A stretch of 64,000 nucleotides of DNA from Aestuariispira ectoiniformans. Its GTDB lineage: Bacteria > Pseudomonadota > Alphaproteobacteria > UBA8366 > Aestuariispiraceae. Under the pieces are notes generated by a model. It was not told where the DNA came from and did no database searches. It saw only the letters and a program-made list of their open reading frames with translations. Below, one piece after another: positions 55,234-62,796 of the stretch; position 1 is the first letter of the stretch, and every line of letters starts with the position of its first letter. The position numbers and the translations under genes are program-made. The DNA is taken from the NCBI RefSeq assembly GCF_025136295.1, contig NZ_CP062788.1, forward strand, positions 4,047,588 through 4,111,587, read 5' to 3'.

Positions 55234-55364
55234 ACAATAAAGTATCATACTCCAAGTCACCGGTTTCTGCGGACTTCAATGCCACATGAAACAATAAAGT
55301 ATCATACCAAAGCTCACGAAAACGTCGGAATTACATAAATATTACAACATTAAAGCATCATACT
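55234..55364. repeat. Three direct repeats of an 18-bp element spaced 56-57 bp
   Basis: ACAATAAAGTATCATAC occurs at 55234-55250 and 55291-55307, and as ACATTAAAGCATCATAC at 55347-55363. The unit contains a small palindrome GTAT-C-ATAC. The regular spacing (57 and 56 bases, between five and six helical turns) suggests protein-binding sites upstream of the folM-folB-like pair or part of a mobile-element end. The intervening sequences show weak similarity to one another. Confidence 0.7.
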
Positions 55365-55413
55365 TTATTATATTTCAGCATATTACAATGTAACATGTTG
55401 TTTCCAGAGCATC

Positions 55414-55548
55414 TGTGACGTGCCACAGTTAGTGTCACTTGAGGTCACTGTAAATCAATAGCTTAACGGAAAAATTGCCAAAGTTATTGTCCGCCTGTGT
55501 CACAGTTACTGTCATTTCCGCGCAAATTTGCCAGAGTTCGTGTCATTT
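55414..55548. mobile_element. Probable solo end of a Tn7/Tn5053-type transposon (transposase-site array)
   Basis: Four 20-bp copies of TGCCAnAGTTnnTGTCATTT lie at 55421-55440, 55476-55495, 55498-55517 and 55529-55548. TGTGACG at 55414-55420 could be the terminus, the first site starting at position 8 as in known multi-site transposon ends bound by TnsB/TniA-type transposases. No such transposase gene, nor an opposite end, was found in the window, so this is read as a solo or relict end. An 11-bp direct repeat CACTGTAAATC at 55446 and 56117 brackets part of it and the IS6 remnant. Confidence 0.5.
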
Positions 55549-55633
55549 GGGTGCTGTCGGAGGAACTTGTCCTTGAGTATAGGAGGCCTGCCCGCCAGCC
55601 TTGTCTATGTGTAATCCATTCAAATATTTCTAG

Positions 55634-56047
55634 ACTTCGCCGGAGGTCATCCGCCTGGCTGTGATGATGTATGTCCGGTTTCCGCTGTTGCTGCGGAATG
55701 TGGAAGACCTGCTCCACGAACGGGGCAGAGACGTCACTCATGAGACGATACGCTTCGGTTCAGCCTGCTGTTTACCAGAGAGGTCCGCAAGCGTCGTGTC
55801 AAAATCCAACTGGAGATGGCATCTCGACGAGGTTTTCGTTCGGATTAACGGCGAAAGACGCGACCTCTGGCTGTCGGTCGATCACGAGGGGGAAGTGCTG
55901 GAGGCCTTTGTTACAAAGAAGCGGGACCGCCGAGCTCCTCTCAGATTTCTGTATAAGACAATGAAGCGATATAACCGTTCGGCCATGATCGTCACCGACA
56001 AACTGACCTTAAAGCCTCGGGCAAGTGCTCTGACTGATCGAGGTTAG
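55634..56047 (+). pseudogene. IS6-family transposase remnant
   Basis: The frame encodes SPEVIRLAVMMMYVRFPLL, RNVEDLLHERGRDVTHETIRF, NWRWHLDEVFVRINGERRDLW, and VDHEGEVLEAFVTKKRDRRA…IVTDKL, the core of an IS6-type DDE transposase including the first Asp. Between HETIRF and NWRW the family sequence (FTREVRKRRV) appears in another frame, so compensating frameshifts exist, and the protein stops before the last 70-80 residues with the catalytic Glu. It lacks an N-terminal start. A GGCACTG at 56115 could be a decayed terminal repeat. The element is inactive. Confidence 0.85.
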
Positions 56048-56219
56048 TGCGGTCCGCGCCGGCTGGAAGTATCTTTGTATGCACTCTGATATTCGAGTGT
56101 GCTCAGGGGAAACAGGCACTGTAAATCCACATATTTCTGCCCCCCTCTCAGTGGCTGTTTCCCCGACTACTTCCCGGCCCGATGGTCGGTAGACATTTCA
56201 TAAACGCCAGGAGATCGTC

Positions 56220-56417
56220 ATGCCCACACCAGAACAAAAACATCTGAATGCTGCGGAACAGTTGAAATCGGTCAAGGAGCTCTGGAGCCATGCGCCGGCG
56301 GGCGAGAAAAAGGAAAAGGCCCAGCAATATTTCACCGCTGCGGAAGAAGCACATAGAAAGAATATGGACAATAAATGCATCGAAGAACTGGCAAAAGTCC
56401 GAGATACCTTGAAATAA
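56220..56417 (+). CDS. Small hypothetical helical protein
   Basis: The 65-residue protein is charged and probably two or three helices (EQLKSVKELWSHAPAGEKKEKAQQYFTAAEEAHRKNMDNKCIEELAKVRDTL). CAGGAGA precedes its ATG, supporting expression. No family was recognised. It resembles small proteins with a tetratricopeptide-like helix pair, but that is only an impression. Confidence 0.6.
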   Translation: MPTPEQKHLNAAEQLKSVKELWSHAPAGEKKEKAQQYFTAAEEAHRKNMDNKCIEELAKVRDTLK

Positions 56418-56517
56418 GAACTTATTCATTCTGACAAGCGGAGCCGGAAGACATCTGGCTCCGTCTTTCATTTTGCCAACCTGTCATCCCGCCTATGGGG
56501 TAAGGCAGACCTGCCAG

Positions 56518-57258
56518 TCAGTGCAAAATGGGTTTTTCATGATCCATATAGTCGCTGTCAAAATCAGCCAATCGCGTCAGCGCGGTAAAATCCAGATAGG
56601 TAACTTGTCCCCCTTGAAAGGACAGCAGATTTTTCTCCCGCAATTTTCTTAAACAGCGATTAAGATGGATGGCGCTTAATCCCAGGGCATCCGCCAGAAG
56701 ATATTGTGTGAGCGGACAGTGATAGCCATTTCTATCGGCCAACCCCACAAGCTCCAGACGCACGCCCAGCTCCAGCAGGAAATGAGCCGTGCGCACAATC
56801 GCACTCCTACGGCCGATATCGATAAGATGTTCCACCACCATTGCTTCATCCCTGGATGCGGCCCAAAGAAGGGCAGCGGCCAGTCGCGGTGACATCTCGA
56901 AACAAAGTTTGAGATGTTCTTTCGTGACTTCGGAAACTTCAATCTGCGTAATGGGTTCGAAACTGTGATCGGATGTCCTGAGCAGGAGGCTTCGCAAGCC
57001 GAGGAAATCCCCCGAAATCTGGAAGTCAACGATCTGCCGCGCGCCATCTTTCAGTAGCTTGTATGAAAAAACCCACCCCTTTCTAAGAATATAGGCTTTA
57101 TGGTGAATGGCCCCCTGATGCTCCAGCCCGGACCCTGCCTCCACAATCCGATTGTTTTCGTGCAGCCGCGTCAGCATAAGGAGGTCCTCCTCCTTCAGCT
57201 CGATAAAGGTCGACAGTTTCCTCGCAAGCGGCAAATCCAGGTTTGACATGTCATCCAT
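56518..57258 (-). CDS. Crp/Fnr-family transcriptional regulator
   Basis: The 246-residue protein has an N-terminal cyclic-nucleotide-binding-type beta barrel (YILRKGWVFSYKLLKDGARQIVDFQISGDFLGLRSLLL), the long dimerisation helix, and a C-terminal Crp-type winged helix with LTQYLLADALGLSAIHLNRCLRKLREKNLLSFQGGQV. It lacks the Fnr iron-sulfur cysteine pattern at the N terminus. It could sense a nucleotide or redox signal. It is divergent from a small gene and precedes the hflK-hflC cluster. Confidence 0.9.
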   Translation of the reverse strand: MDDMSNLDLPLARKLSTFIELKEEDLLMLTRLHENNRIVEAGSGLEHQGAIHHKAYILRKGWVFSYKLLKDGARQIVDFQISGDFLGLRSLLLRTSDHSFEPITQIEVSEVTKEHLKLCFEMSPRLAAALLWAASRDEAMVVEHLIDIGRRSAIVRTAHFLLELGVRLELVGLADRNGYHCPLTQYLLADALGLSAIHLNRCLRKLREKNLLSFQGGQVTYLDFTALTRLADFDSDYMDHEKPILH

Positions 57259-57441
57259 TTATTGTTGGCTCGTATTTCCTGTCACGCGCAGCACCAGGAC
57301 GAGGCCGGGTTTCATATAAGACAGCTTCGAAGCTGATGCAGGTTTATACACCCTAGTCAGAAACCCTGTAGTTTAACACCTACATTATACCACTACTACG
57401 TTCAGCAGTGGTTATATGGTGTTTTGAAAGGGTGGTTCTAC

Positions 57442-57702
57442 ATGCATTCAAAGGCTGAAATATCAGGTGCCGCAGCCCTTGCCATATGCGAGTCCATGCT
57501 GCTTTGTCTGACTGACAGCAAGGTCATCACAAAACAGCAGGTTGTCGGCCTGCTAGAAGACGCCGTGAACGCACATCGCAACGCAATGCAAACATCCGGG
57601 CAAAAATCGGGGCCAACATCCGGCGGCGACGAATTGCATAAAGAGATTGCGGATCTGATTGCCGCAATCATTGCCGGTGGTAATTCCGTCAGACATCTTT
57701 AA
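57442..57702 (+). CDS. Small hypothetical protein divergent from the Crp/Fnr gene
   Basis: The 86-residue protein has a helical core AALAICESMLLCLTDSKVITKQQVVGLLEDAVNAHRNAM and ends in a helix rich in Ile and Ala. Similar small proteins occur beside stress regulators in alphaproteobacteria, with no known role. ATG 57442 follows a GGGTGG-like site. The upstream region holds an inverted repeat CCACT…AGTGG (around 57391-57412), perhaps an operator. Confidence 0.6.
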   Translation: MHSKAEISGAAALAICESMLLCLTDSKVITKQQVVGLLEDAVNAHRNAMQTSGQKSGPTSGGDELHKEIADLIAAIIAGGNSVRHL

Positions 57703-57943
57703 GGCATTTCTGCCACGATACCCACGGTTGCCCCGATCACGGTGCGACTAATATAGATCAGCACCAATCCGATACCGAACGGGTATTCTTATATTCGACC
57801 AGAAACAGCGCGCCTCTTTCAGCAGCAAGAGGAAGGAAACCATCCCGTTGACGAACAAGGCTGACCTTGTTCAGGTCCGGCTGTCGGGCGGCTGACGCTG
57901 AAAATCATGCCTTGAACCAATGTCAGCATAAGGAGACAGCTCC

Positions 57944-59014
57944 ATGTCCATGCATGACGATAACGGCAATTCAGACGGCCCATGGGCAGGCGCATCGAAG
58001 ATGCAGCCGGACCCGAATATGGAGGCCGCAGTCCGCAAGGGACAGGATTGGATCCGGAAAAACACGCCTGGGGGACGCCCGCGCAATCTGATAGCCATAG
58101 CGGCATTGGCGTTCATCGCCTGGTCGGCCTGGTCGGCTTATTATACGGTACCAAGTGATTCAGTCGCCATTGTCCAGCGCTTTGGGGAATATCTAAAAGA
58201 AGTCCCGCCTGGATTGCATTTCAGGTGGCCGTTTGGTGTCGACAAAACTACGATCGTGCCTATTAAACGGCAATTGAAACAGGAATTTGGTTTTGTCACC
58301 CCCGGTGGGAACGATCCCCATCAAAGCCCATCCCCCCGGAATGCAACCCGGGAAACGCAGATGGTCACCGGCGATCTGAATGCCGCTCTGGTGGAATGGG
58401 TGGTTCAATATCGTATATCAAATCCACAAAATTTCCTCTTCGAAGTTCGTGAACCCAGTGAAACCCTTCGTTATGTCTCCGAATCCGTTATGCGGGAGGT
58501 TGTTGGCGACCGTACCGTCGACGAGGTGATTACAATCGGGCGACAGGAAATCGAAACCGAAGCGCTTACCAAGATGCAGGCGTTGGCAACGAAATACGCC
58601 ATGGGGATCAGTATCGACCAGGTGCAGTTGAAGAATATCAACCCACCTCAGCCGGTGCAGGAATCCTTTAATGAGGTGAACCAGGCGCAACAGGAAAAAG
58701 AGAAGCTCATTAATGAGGCTCGCCGCGATTACAACAAGGTGATTCCGCTGGCGGAAGGGGAAAGGGATCAGCGCATTCGCGAAGCAGATGGTTATCGCCT
58801 CAAAAGGATCAATGAAGCCGAAGGTGACGTTGCGAGATTCACCGCCTTGCTGTCGGAATATATCAAAGCGCCGGAGGTTACACGCCGCCGTATCTATATC
58901 GAAACCCTGCAGGAGGTCATGCCGAACATTCGTTCAAAAATCATCGTCGATGAGCAGACGAAAAATATCCTGCCGTTTCTCAACCTCGACAGACAGCCGG
59001 GAACACAGCCATGA
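57944..59014 (+). CDS. hflK: HflK, FtsH-modulating SPFH membrane protein
   Basis: The 356-residue protein has a Gly/Pro-rich N-terminal segment, one membrane helix (LIAIAALAFIAWSAWSAYYTV, about 48-68) and an SPFH domain with VPSDSVAIVQRFGEYLKEVPPGLHFRWPFGVD, followed by a coiled coil (QAQQEKEKLINEARRDYNKVIPLAEGERDQRIREADGYRLKRINEAEGD) and a conserved C terminus. With HflC it forms a large cage around the FtsH protease and limits its activity. Its stop overlaps the HflC start as ATGA. The window has no hfq or hflX beside it, unlike the enterobacterial operon. Confidence 0.95.
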   Translation: MSMHDDNGNSDGPWAGASKMQPDPNMEAAVRKGQDWIRKNTPGGRPRNLIAIAALAFIAWSAWSAYYTVPSDSVAIVQRFGEYLKEVPPGLHFRWPFGVDKTTIVPIKRQLKQEFGFVTPGGNDPHQSPSPRNATRETQMVTGDLNAALVEWVVQYRISNPQNFLFEVREPSETLRYVSESVMREVVGDRTVDEVITIGRQEIETEALTKMQALATKYAMGISIDQVQLKNINPPQPVQESFNEVNQAQQEKEKLINEARRDYNKVIPLAEGERDQRIREADGYRLKRINEAEGDVARFTALLSEYIKAPEVTRRRIYIETLQEVMPNIRSKIIVDEQTKNILPFLNLDRQPGTQP

Positions 59015-60000
59015 ATAAAATGACAACAATTGCCCTCTTGGTCTTCTTTGGTGCCGGTTCCTATATTTTGGCAAGTTCGATTTACACGGTAGGTGAGGTC
59101 GAGCAGGCGATCATAACACAGTTTGGTAAACCAGTTGGCGTGCCGGTGACGACCGCCGGGCTGAAATTCAAACTCCCCTTCATACAGGAGGTCAATTCGA
59201 TCGATCGGCGTGTCCTCGAATGGGATGGCAATCCTTCTGATATGCCGACAAAAGATAAACTCTATATATCGGTTGACCTGTTTGCCCGCTGGCGGATTGT
59301 CGATCCGCTTCAGTATTTCCTGCGGTTAAGGGACGAACGAAGCGCCCAATCCCGTTTGGATGACATTCTTGGCAGCGAAACCCGAAACGCGGTCGCCAAA
59401 CATGAACTGATCGAGATTATCCGGACAACGAAGGATCGCGTGCCTTTGCGCGATAGCCTTTTGATCGAGGTGGACAGCGCACAGCAGATCGGATCACTCG
59501 TCCCGATCCAAAAGGGACGGAAACTGGTCGAGCAGGAGATCTTTTCTGCTGCGGCCGAAAAGGTGCGCGTTTTCGGAATTGAATTGCTGGACATCCGGTT
59601 TAAGCGGATAAATTACAATGAAAGCGTTCGCCCCAAAATCTATGATCGGATGATTAGCGAGCGCAGGCAAATTGCAGAACGCTTCCTGTCGGAAGGAAAT
59701 GGTGAAGCTGCCAGGATCCGTGGGAACCGCGTACGCGATCTGAACAAAATTCAGTCGGAAGCCTATCGACAAGTTGAGGAAATCAGAGGCGTGGCCGATG
59801 CGAGGGCCACTGAAATTTATGCGCAGGCTTATAATCAAAGCCCCCAATCCGTGGAATTCTACGAATTCACACGGACCATGCGCGCCTATAGAGCAATGAT
59901 GGCCGACAACACAATGATCATATTCTCGACCGACAGCGATCTCTTCAAATTCCTGAAGGGAGTACAACAAGACAACGCAGAAAATGATACCCGCCGTTAG
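59011..60000 (+). CDS. hflC: HflC, FtsH-modulating SPFH membrane protein
   Basis: The 329-residue protein starts with a membrane helix (TIALLVFFGAGSYILASSIYTV), continues with the SPFH domain VGEVEQAIITQFGKPVGVPVTTAGLKFKLPFIQEVNSIDRRVLEWDG and ends in a coiled coil with RQIAERFLSEGNGEAARIRG and the family EFTRTMRAYR. It pairs with HflK, and the four-base overlap implies equal synthesis. A second hflKC copy may exist on the chromosome because this pair lies in an accessory-looking region. Confidence 0.95.
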   Translation: MNKMTTIALLVFFGAGSYILASSIYTVGEVEQAIITQFGKPVGVPVTTAGLKFKLPFIQEVNSIDRRVLEWDGNPSDMPTKDKLYISVDLFARWRIVDPLQYFLRLRDERSAQSRLDDILGSETRNAVAKHELIEIIRTTKDRVPLRDSLLIEVDSAQQIGSLVPIQKGRKLVEQEIFSAAAEKVRVFGIELLDIRFKRINYNESVRPKIYDRMISERRQIAERFLSEGNGEAARIRGNRVRDLNKIQSEAYRQVEEIRGVADARATEIYAQAYNQSPQSVEFYEFTRTMRAYRAMMADNTMIIFSTDSDLFKFLKGVQQDNAENDTRR

Positions 60001-60050
60001 TCCAAATTTTGCTAACAATCAAAATTCAACAGGAAGGTCTCGGGAGGGGG

Positions 60051-60209
60051 CTATATTCGCCCGAGCAATAATAGCACAAGCACGATGATCAGAACGATGC
60101 CGAGGCCGCCGGTCGGGTAATAGCCCCAACTTCTGCTATGGGGCCATGTCGGCAAGGCGCCGACAAGCAAGAGAACCAGTAAGAGGATTAGGATAAGTCC
60201 AAGGTTCAT
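60051..60209 (-). CDS. DUF3309 small membrane protein
   Basis: The 52-residue peptide reads MNLGLILILLLVLLLVGALP, then a tryptophan and tyrosine-rich loop (TWPHSRSWGYYPTGG) and a second helix LGIVLIIVLVLLLLGRI. It is the DUF3309 pattern, with two short helices. The function is unknown; members are often found among stress-induced genes. AGGAGA lies six bases before the ATG at 60209. Confidence 0.88.
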   Translation of the reverse strand: MNLGLILILLLVLLLVGALPTWPHSRSWGYYPTGGLGIVLIIVLVLLLLGRI

Positions 60210-60243
60210 AACATTCTCCTAAGCATATCGAAAATGCCGTATG

Positions 60244-60453
60244 TCACTTCCGACTTTCTAACAGGGTAAGCAGACAGCCCCCGACGACAGCGATAATGCC
60301 GACGGTGAAATATCCAATCGTCTGATGGCTGTAGCGATCAATCCTCTCACCCGGTATTCTTTCCATTGGCGTAACCGCGGAATGGTAAGCAAGCCCCAGG
60401 AAAATCACCCCGGCCACCATCGCGACAAGGCCAATGACCTGCCTGATATCCAT
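60244..60453 (-). CDS. DUF3185-like small membrane protein
   Basis: The 69-residue version starting at 60453 has two helices: VIGLVAMVAGVIFLGLAYHSAV and IGYFTVGIIAVVGGCLLTLL, separated by a loop rich in charged residues. It resembles DUF3185-type stress-associated membrane proteins. The frame extends upstream to an ATG at 60564 with GGTGGAA before it, giving a third helix (LKAAVRACITLAAWLTV); which start is used is uncertain. Confidence 0.65.
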   Translation of the reverse strand: MDIRQVIGLVAMVAGVIFLGLAYHSAVTPMERIPGERIDRYSHQTIGYFTVGIIAVVGGCLLTLLESRK

Positions 60454-60610
60454 CTGTATCGAGGGCGAATTCTGTGCCGTGCGGGAGGTAACGGTCAGCC
60501 ATGCCGCTAATGTTATGCATGCTCTGACTGCCGCCTTCAGATAGCCGTATGAGTTCGTTGCCATTGGGGTATTCCACCGTTTTTGGTCGTCCCCCTGTCC
60601 CAACAGGTTT

Positions 60611-60919
60611 CTATTTGACGAGCAGGTCGTTCCGTACCGATGAAACGCCAGCAACATTATTTGCTAGCGCACCGGCTTTGACTTTCATTTCAGCAGTATC
60701 GACGAAGCCGCTTAATTGGACGACGTCCTTGTATGTCTTGACGTTAATCTGCATCACCTTCAAGTCGGGGTCTTTCAGGATTGCAGTCTTGACCTTGGTG
60801 GTGATTGCAGTGTTGTCGACATATTCGCCGGTGCTTTCGCTTGTCTGAGTTTCCGCACAGGCGCCAAGCGCGAATACCGATATCAGGGAGAATGCTGCTG
60901 CTCTGAGAATGTTAGTCAT
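60611..60919 (-). CDS. BON-domain lipoprotein
   Basis: The 102-residue precursor has a lipoprotein signal with lipobox LGAC (Cys21) and a mature BON domain: DNTAITTKVKTAILKDPDLKVMQINVKTYKDVVQLSGFVDTAEMKVKAGALANNVAGVSSVRNDL. BON proteins such as OsmY and DolP sit at the cell envelope and contribute to stress tolerance. This short form holds a single BON domain. It lies in a group of minus-strand envelope genes. Confidence 0.92.
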   Translation of the reverse strand: MTNILRAAAFSLISVFALGACAETQTSESTGEYVDNTAITTKVKTAILKDPDLKVMQINVKTYKDVVQLSGFVDTAEMKVKAGALANNVAGVSSVRNDLLVK

Positions 60920-61149
60920 CGCGATCGCCCATTTCCATCTATGTTTGAATACATGTCTAGTAGCAGCAATCGCAGCAGCCTGCGTTAACCTGGATTAGGG
61001 GAAAGTGATGAATGCGAACTGTGCAGCGACTTAAAAGGCCGATAAGCCAATATCCTGTTTCCACCCTGCCTGGCCGCGCGGCAATTGGGTGTCGTCTCGT
61101 CGGCTTTTGGTCGCTTCGGACTGGGCTTTGGCCCGTCTCTTGAAACCAT

Positions 61150-62481
61150 TCAGCTGTTGTCTGGCGGCCTGCGTTGCATGAAGGTCAGCATGAACAGGAT
61201 CGAGATCCCAATTACCGCTGAGACGATTGACCCGGCGAGTATCGCAAGTTTGGCGGCATTGAGTAACGATGGGGGGTAAGCGAGGCCGGCGATGAATAAG
61301 GACATTGTGAAGCCGATACCGGTCAAGAAGGCGCCAGCCACAAGAAACGGCCAGCTCAGTCCTTGGCTTCGCACTGCCAGCCTCAAATGCACGGCAAGCC
61401 ATGTAAATCCCAATACGCCAACCGGTTTTCCAATAACCAATCCAGTAAAAATCGCAATTGAGACCACCTGCCCGAAATCCACAGTCGAAACCGCCACCCC
61501 GGTATTGGCCAAGGCAAACACCGGCATAACCACAAATCCGACCCATGGGTGCAGGGCTATTTCCAGGCGTTCAACCGGGGAAAGCGATTCGGTAACCGCC
61601 TTGCCTGCCCGCCGAAGATCGTGACGCTCCGCGGTGTCCCCGCTCCAGTGGTCGCCCTGCGGATTGGCGAGGGTGCGCCCTAGGATCGCCCGTAGACGTG
61701 AATCGCTCACCCAAACCAGTGTCGGCGTCATTAACCCAAGCAGGACACCGGCAATTGTTGCGTGAATGCCCGATGCATCAAGGCACAGCCAGACTATGCC
61801 GCCGAGCAGGACGTAAATGGAAATATTCCGGATTCCAAACCGGGCGCATCCTGCGACCACGGCAAGCCCAAAGATACTCGCCCCGACCGCTGCCCAATTC
61901 AGTGGGCCGCCATATCCGATGGCAACAACAAGGATTGCGCCGACATCGTCAAAAATGGCAAGCGACAACAGAAACAGTCGTAGGGCGGATGGAATGCGGG
62001 AGCCAAATATCGCAAGACAACCAATAACAAAGGCGGTGTCGGTTGCCATCACGGTGCCCCAGCCGTGCATACCCGGTTTGTCCCACATGACAAACAGATA
62101 TAGCGAAGCCGGAATGAGCATGCCGCCCAAAGCCGCAGCCAGAGGAAGAGCCGCGACCCGAAAATTCCTCAATTCACCAAGAATAAGCTCTCGCTTGAGT
62201 TCCAGTGAGATCACGAAAAAAAAGAAGGTCATCAGCCCGTCATTGATCCAATGTCGCAAGGAACGGGTGAAATCCAGCTTTCCCATATGCAATCCTATGG
62301 GCATTTCCCAAAATTGCAGGAACGAACCGGACCAGGTGGAGTTGGCCAGCACCAATGCCAGGAGTGCAGAAAGAAACAATAATCCTCCTGCCGCGGCCTC
62401 AACTTTCAGAAACCGCAGGAACGGCCTTGTGACATAATCAACGATCTCACGAGGAAGATGAGTATCGTTTTGATCATTCAT
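61150..62481 (-). CDS. nhaA: Na+/H+ antiporter NhaA, second copy (long form)
   Basis: The 443-residue protein has the NhaA motifs: VEAAAGGLLFLSALLALVLANS, WINDGLMTFFFFVISLELKREL, MATDTAFVIGCLAIFG, LLSLAIFDDVGAILVVAI with the two transport Asp, and GIGFTMSLFIAGLAYP. An insertion of about 40 residues with LRAILGRTLANPQGDHWSGDTAERHDLRRAGKAV lies in the middle loop, unlike the copy at 6535-7734. ATG 62481 follows GAAGG. It is probably accessory and may have different pH or ion preference. Confidence 0.95.
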   Translation of the reverse strand: MNDQNDTHLPREIVDYVTRPFLRFLKVEAAAGGLLFLSALLALVLANSTWSGSFLQFWEMPIGLHMGKLDFTRSLRHWINDGLMTFFFFVISLELKRELILGELRNFRVAALPLAAALGGMLIPASLYLFVMWDKPGMHGWGTVMATDTAFVIGCLAIFGSRIPSALRLFLLSLAIFDDVGAILVVAIGYGGPLNWAAVGASIFGLAVVAGCARFGIRNISIYVLLGGIVWLCLDASGIHATIAGVLLGLMTPTLVWVSDSRLRAILGRTLANPQGDHWSGDTAERHDLRRAGKAVTESLSPVERLEIALHPWVGFVVMPVFALANTGVAVSTVDFGQVVSIAIFTGLVIGKPVGVLGFTWLAVHLRLAVRSQGLSWPFLVAGAFLTGIGFTMSLFIAGLAYPPSLLNAAKLAILAGSIVSAVIGISILFMLTFMQRRPPDNS

Positions 62482-62796
62482 AATCGGCCTTCGTCCAGTT
62501 GGTCATGGTGACAGATGCCAGATGATAATATGTGAGTAGGTATTTGATGATACCAAGATACTGCCGATTGGCCCAGCTAACCGGATAACGGATTAAAACG
62601 GGCCGAGGAAGAAGATCGTTACCGTGAGACTCGACCGGGGGCTTTCTGTATAATGAAATACCGGTTCCGACCTATAAGTCATATAGTATAGGCGGCTTGC
62701 TCGCCATCTCCAGGCAAGTCGGCCTCAACACCGATTGCCAACCTGCCCTGACCGGGTTGATCCCCGCGTATCTGGCGAAACCATTAAGGGCGGCAT
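62482..62796. other. Divergent intergenic region between nhaA (long) and the SLC13-type gene
   Basis: The 315-base gap holds a TATAAT at 62649-62654 with only a weak -35 (TGAGAC, about 18 bases upstream) for the plus-strand gene, and A+T-rich stretches near 62520-62560 for the minus-strand gene. An inverted repeat-like TATTTGATGATACCAAGATA lies around 62541. No RNA or coding gene was recognised. Confidence 0.45.

Noticed and set aside
55234-55364. CRISPR array
   Set aside because: Only three units of about 18 bases with one degenerate copy, intervening sequences that are weakly similar to one another, and no cas genes.
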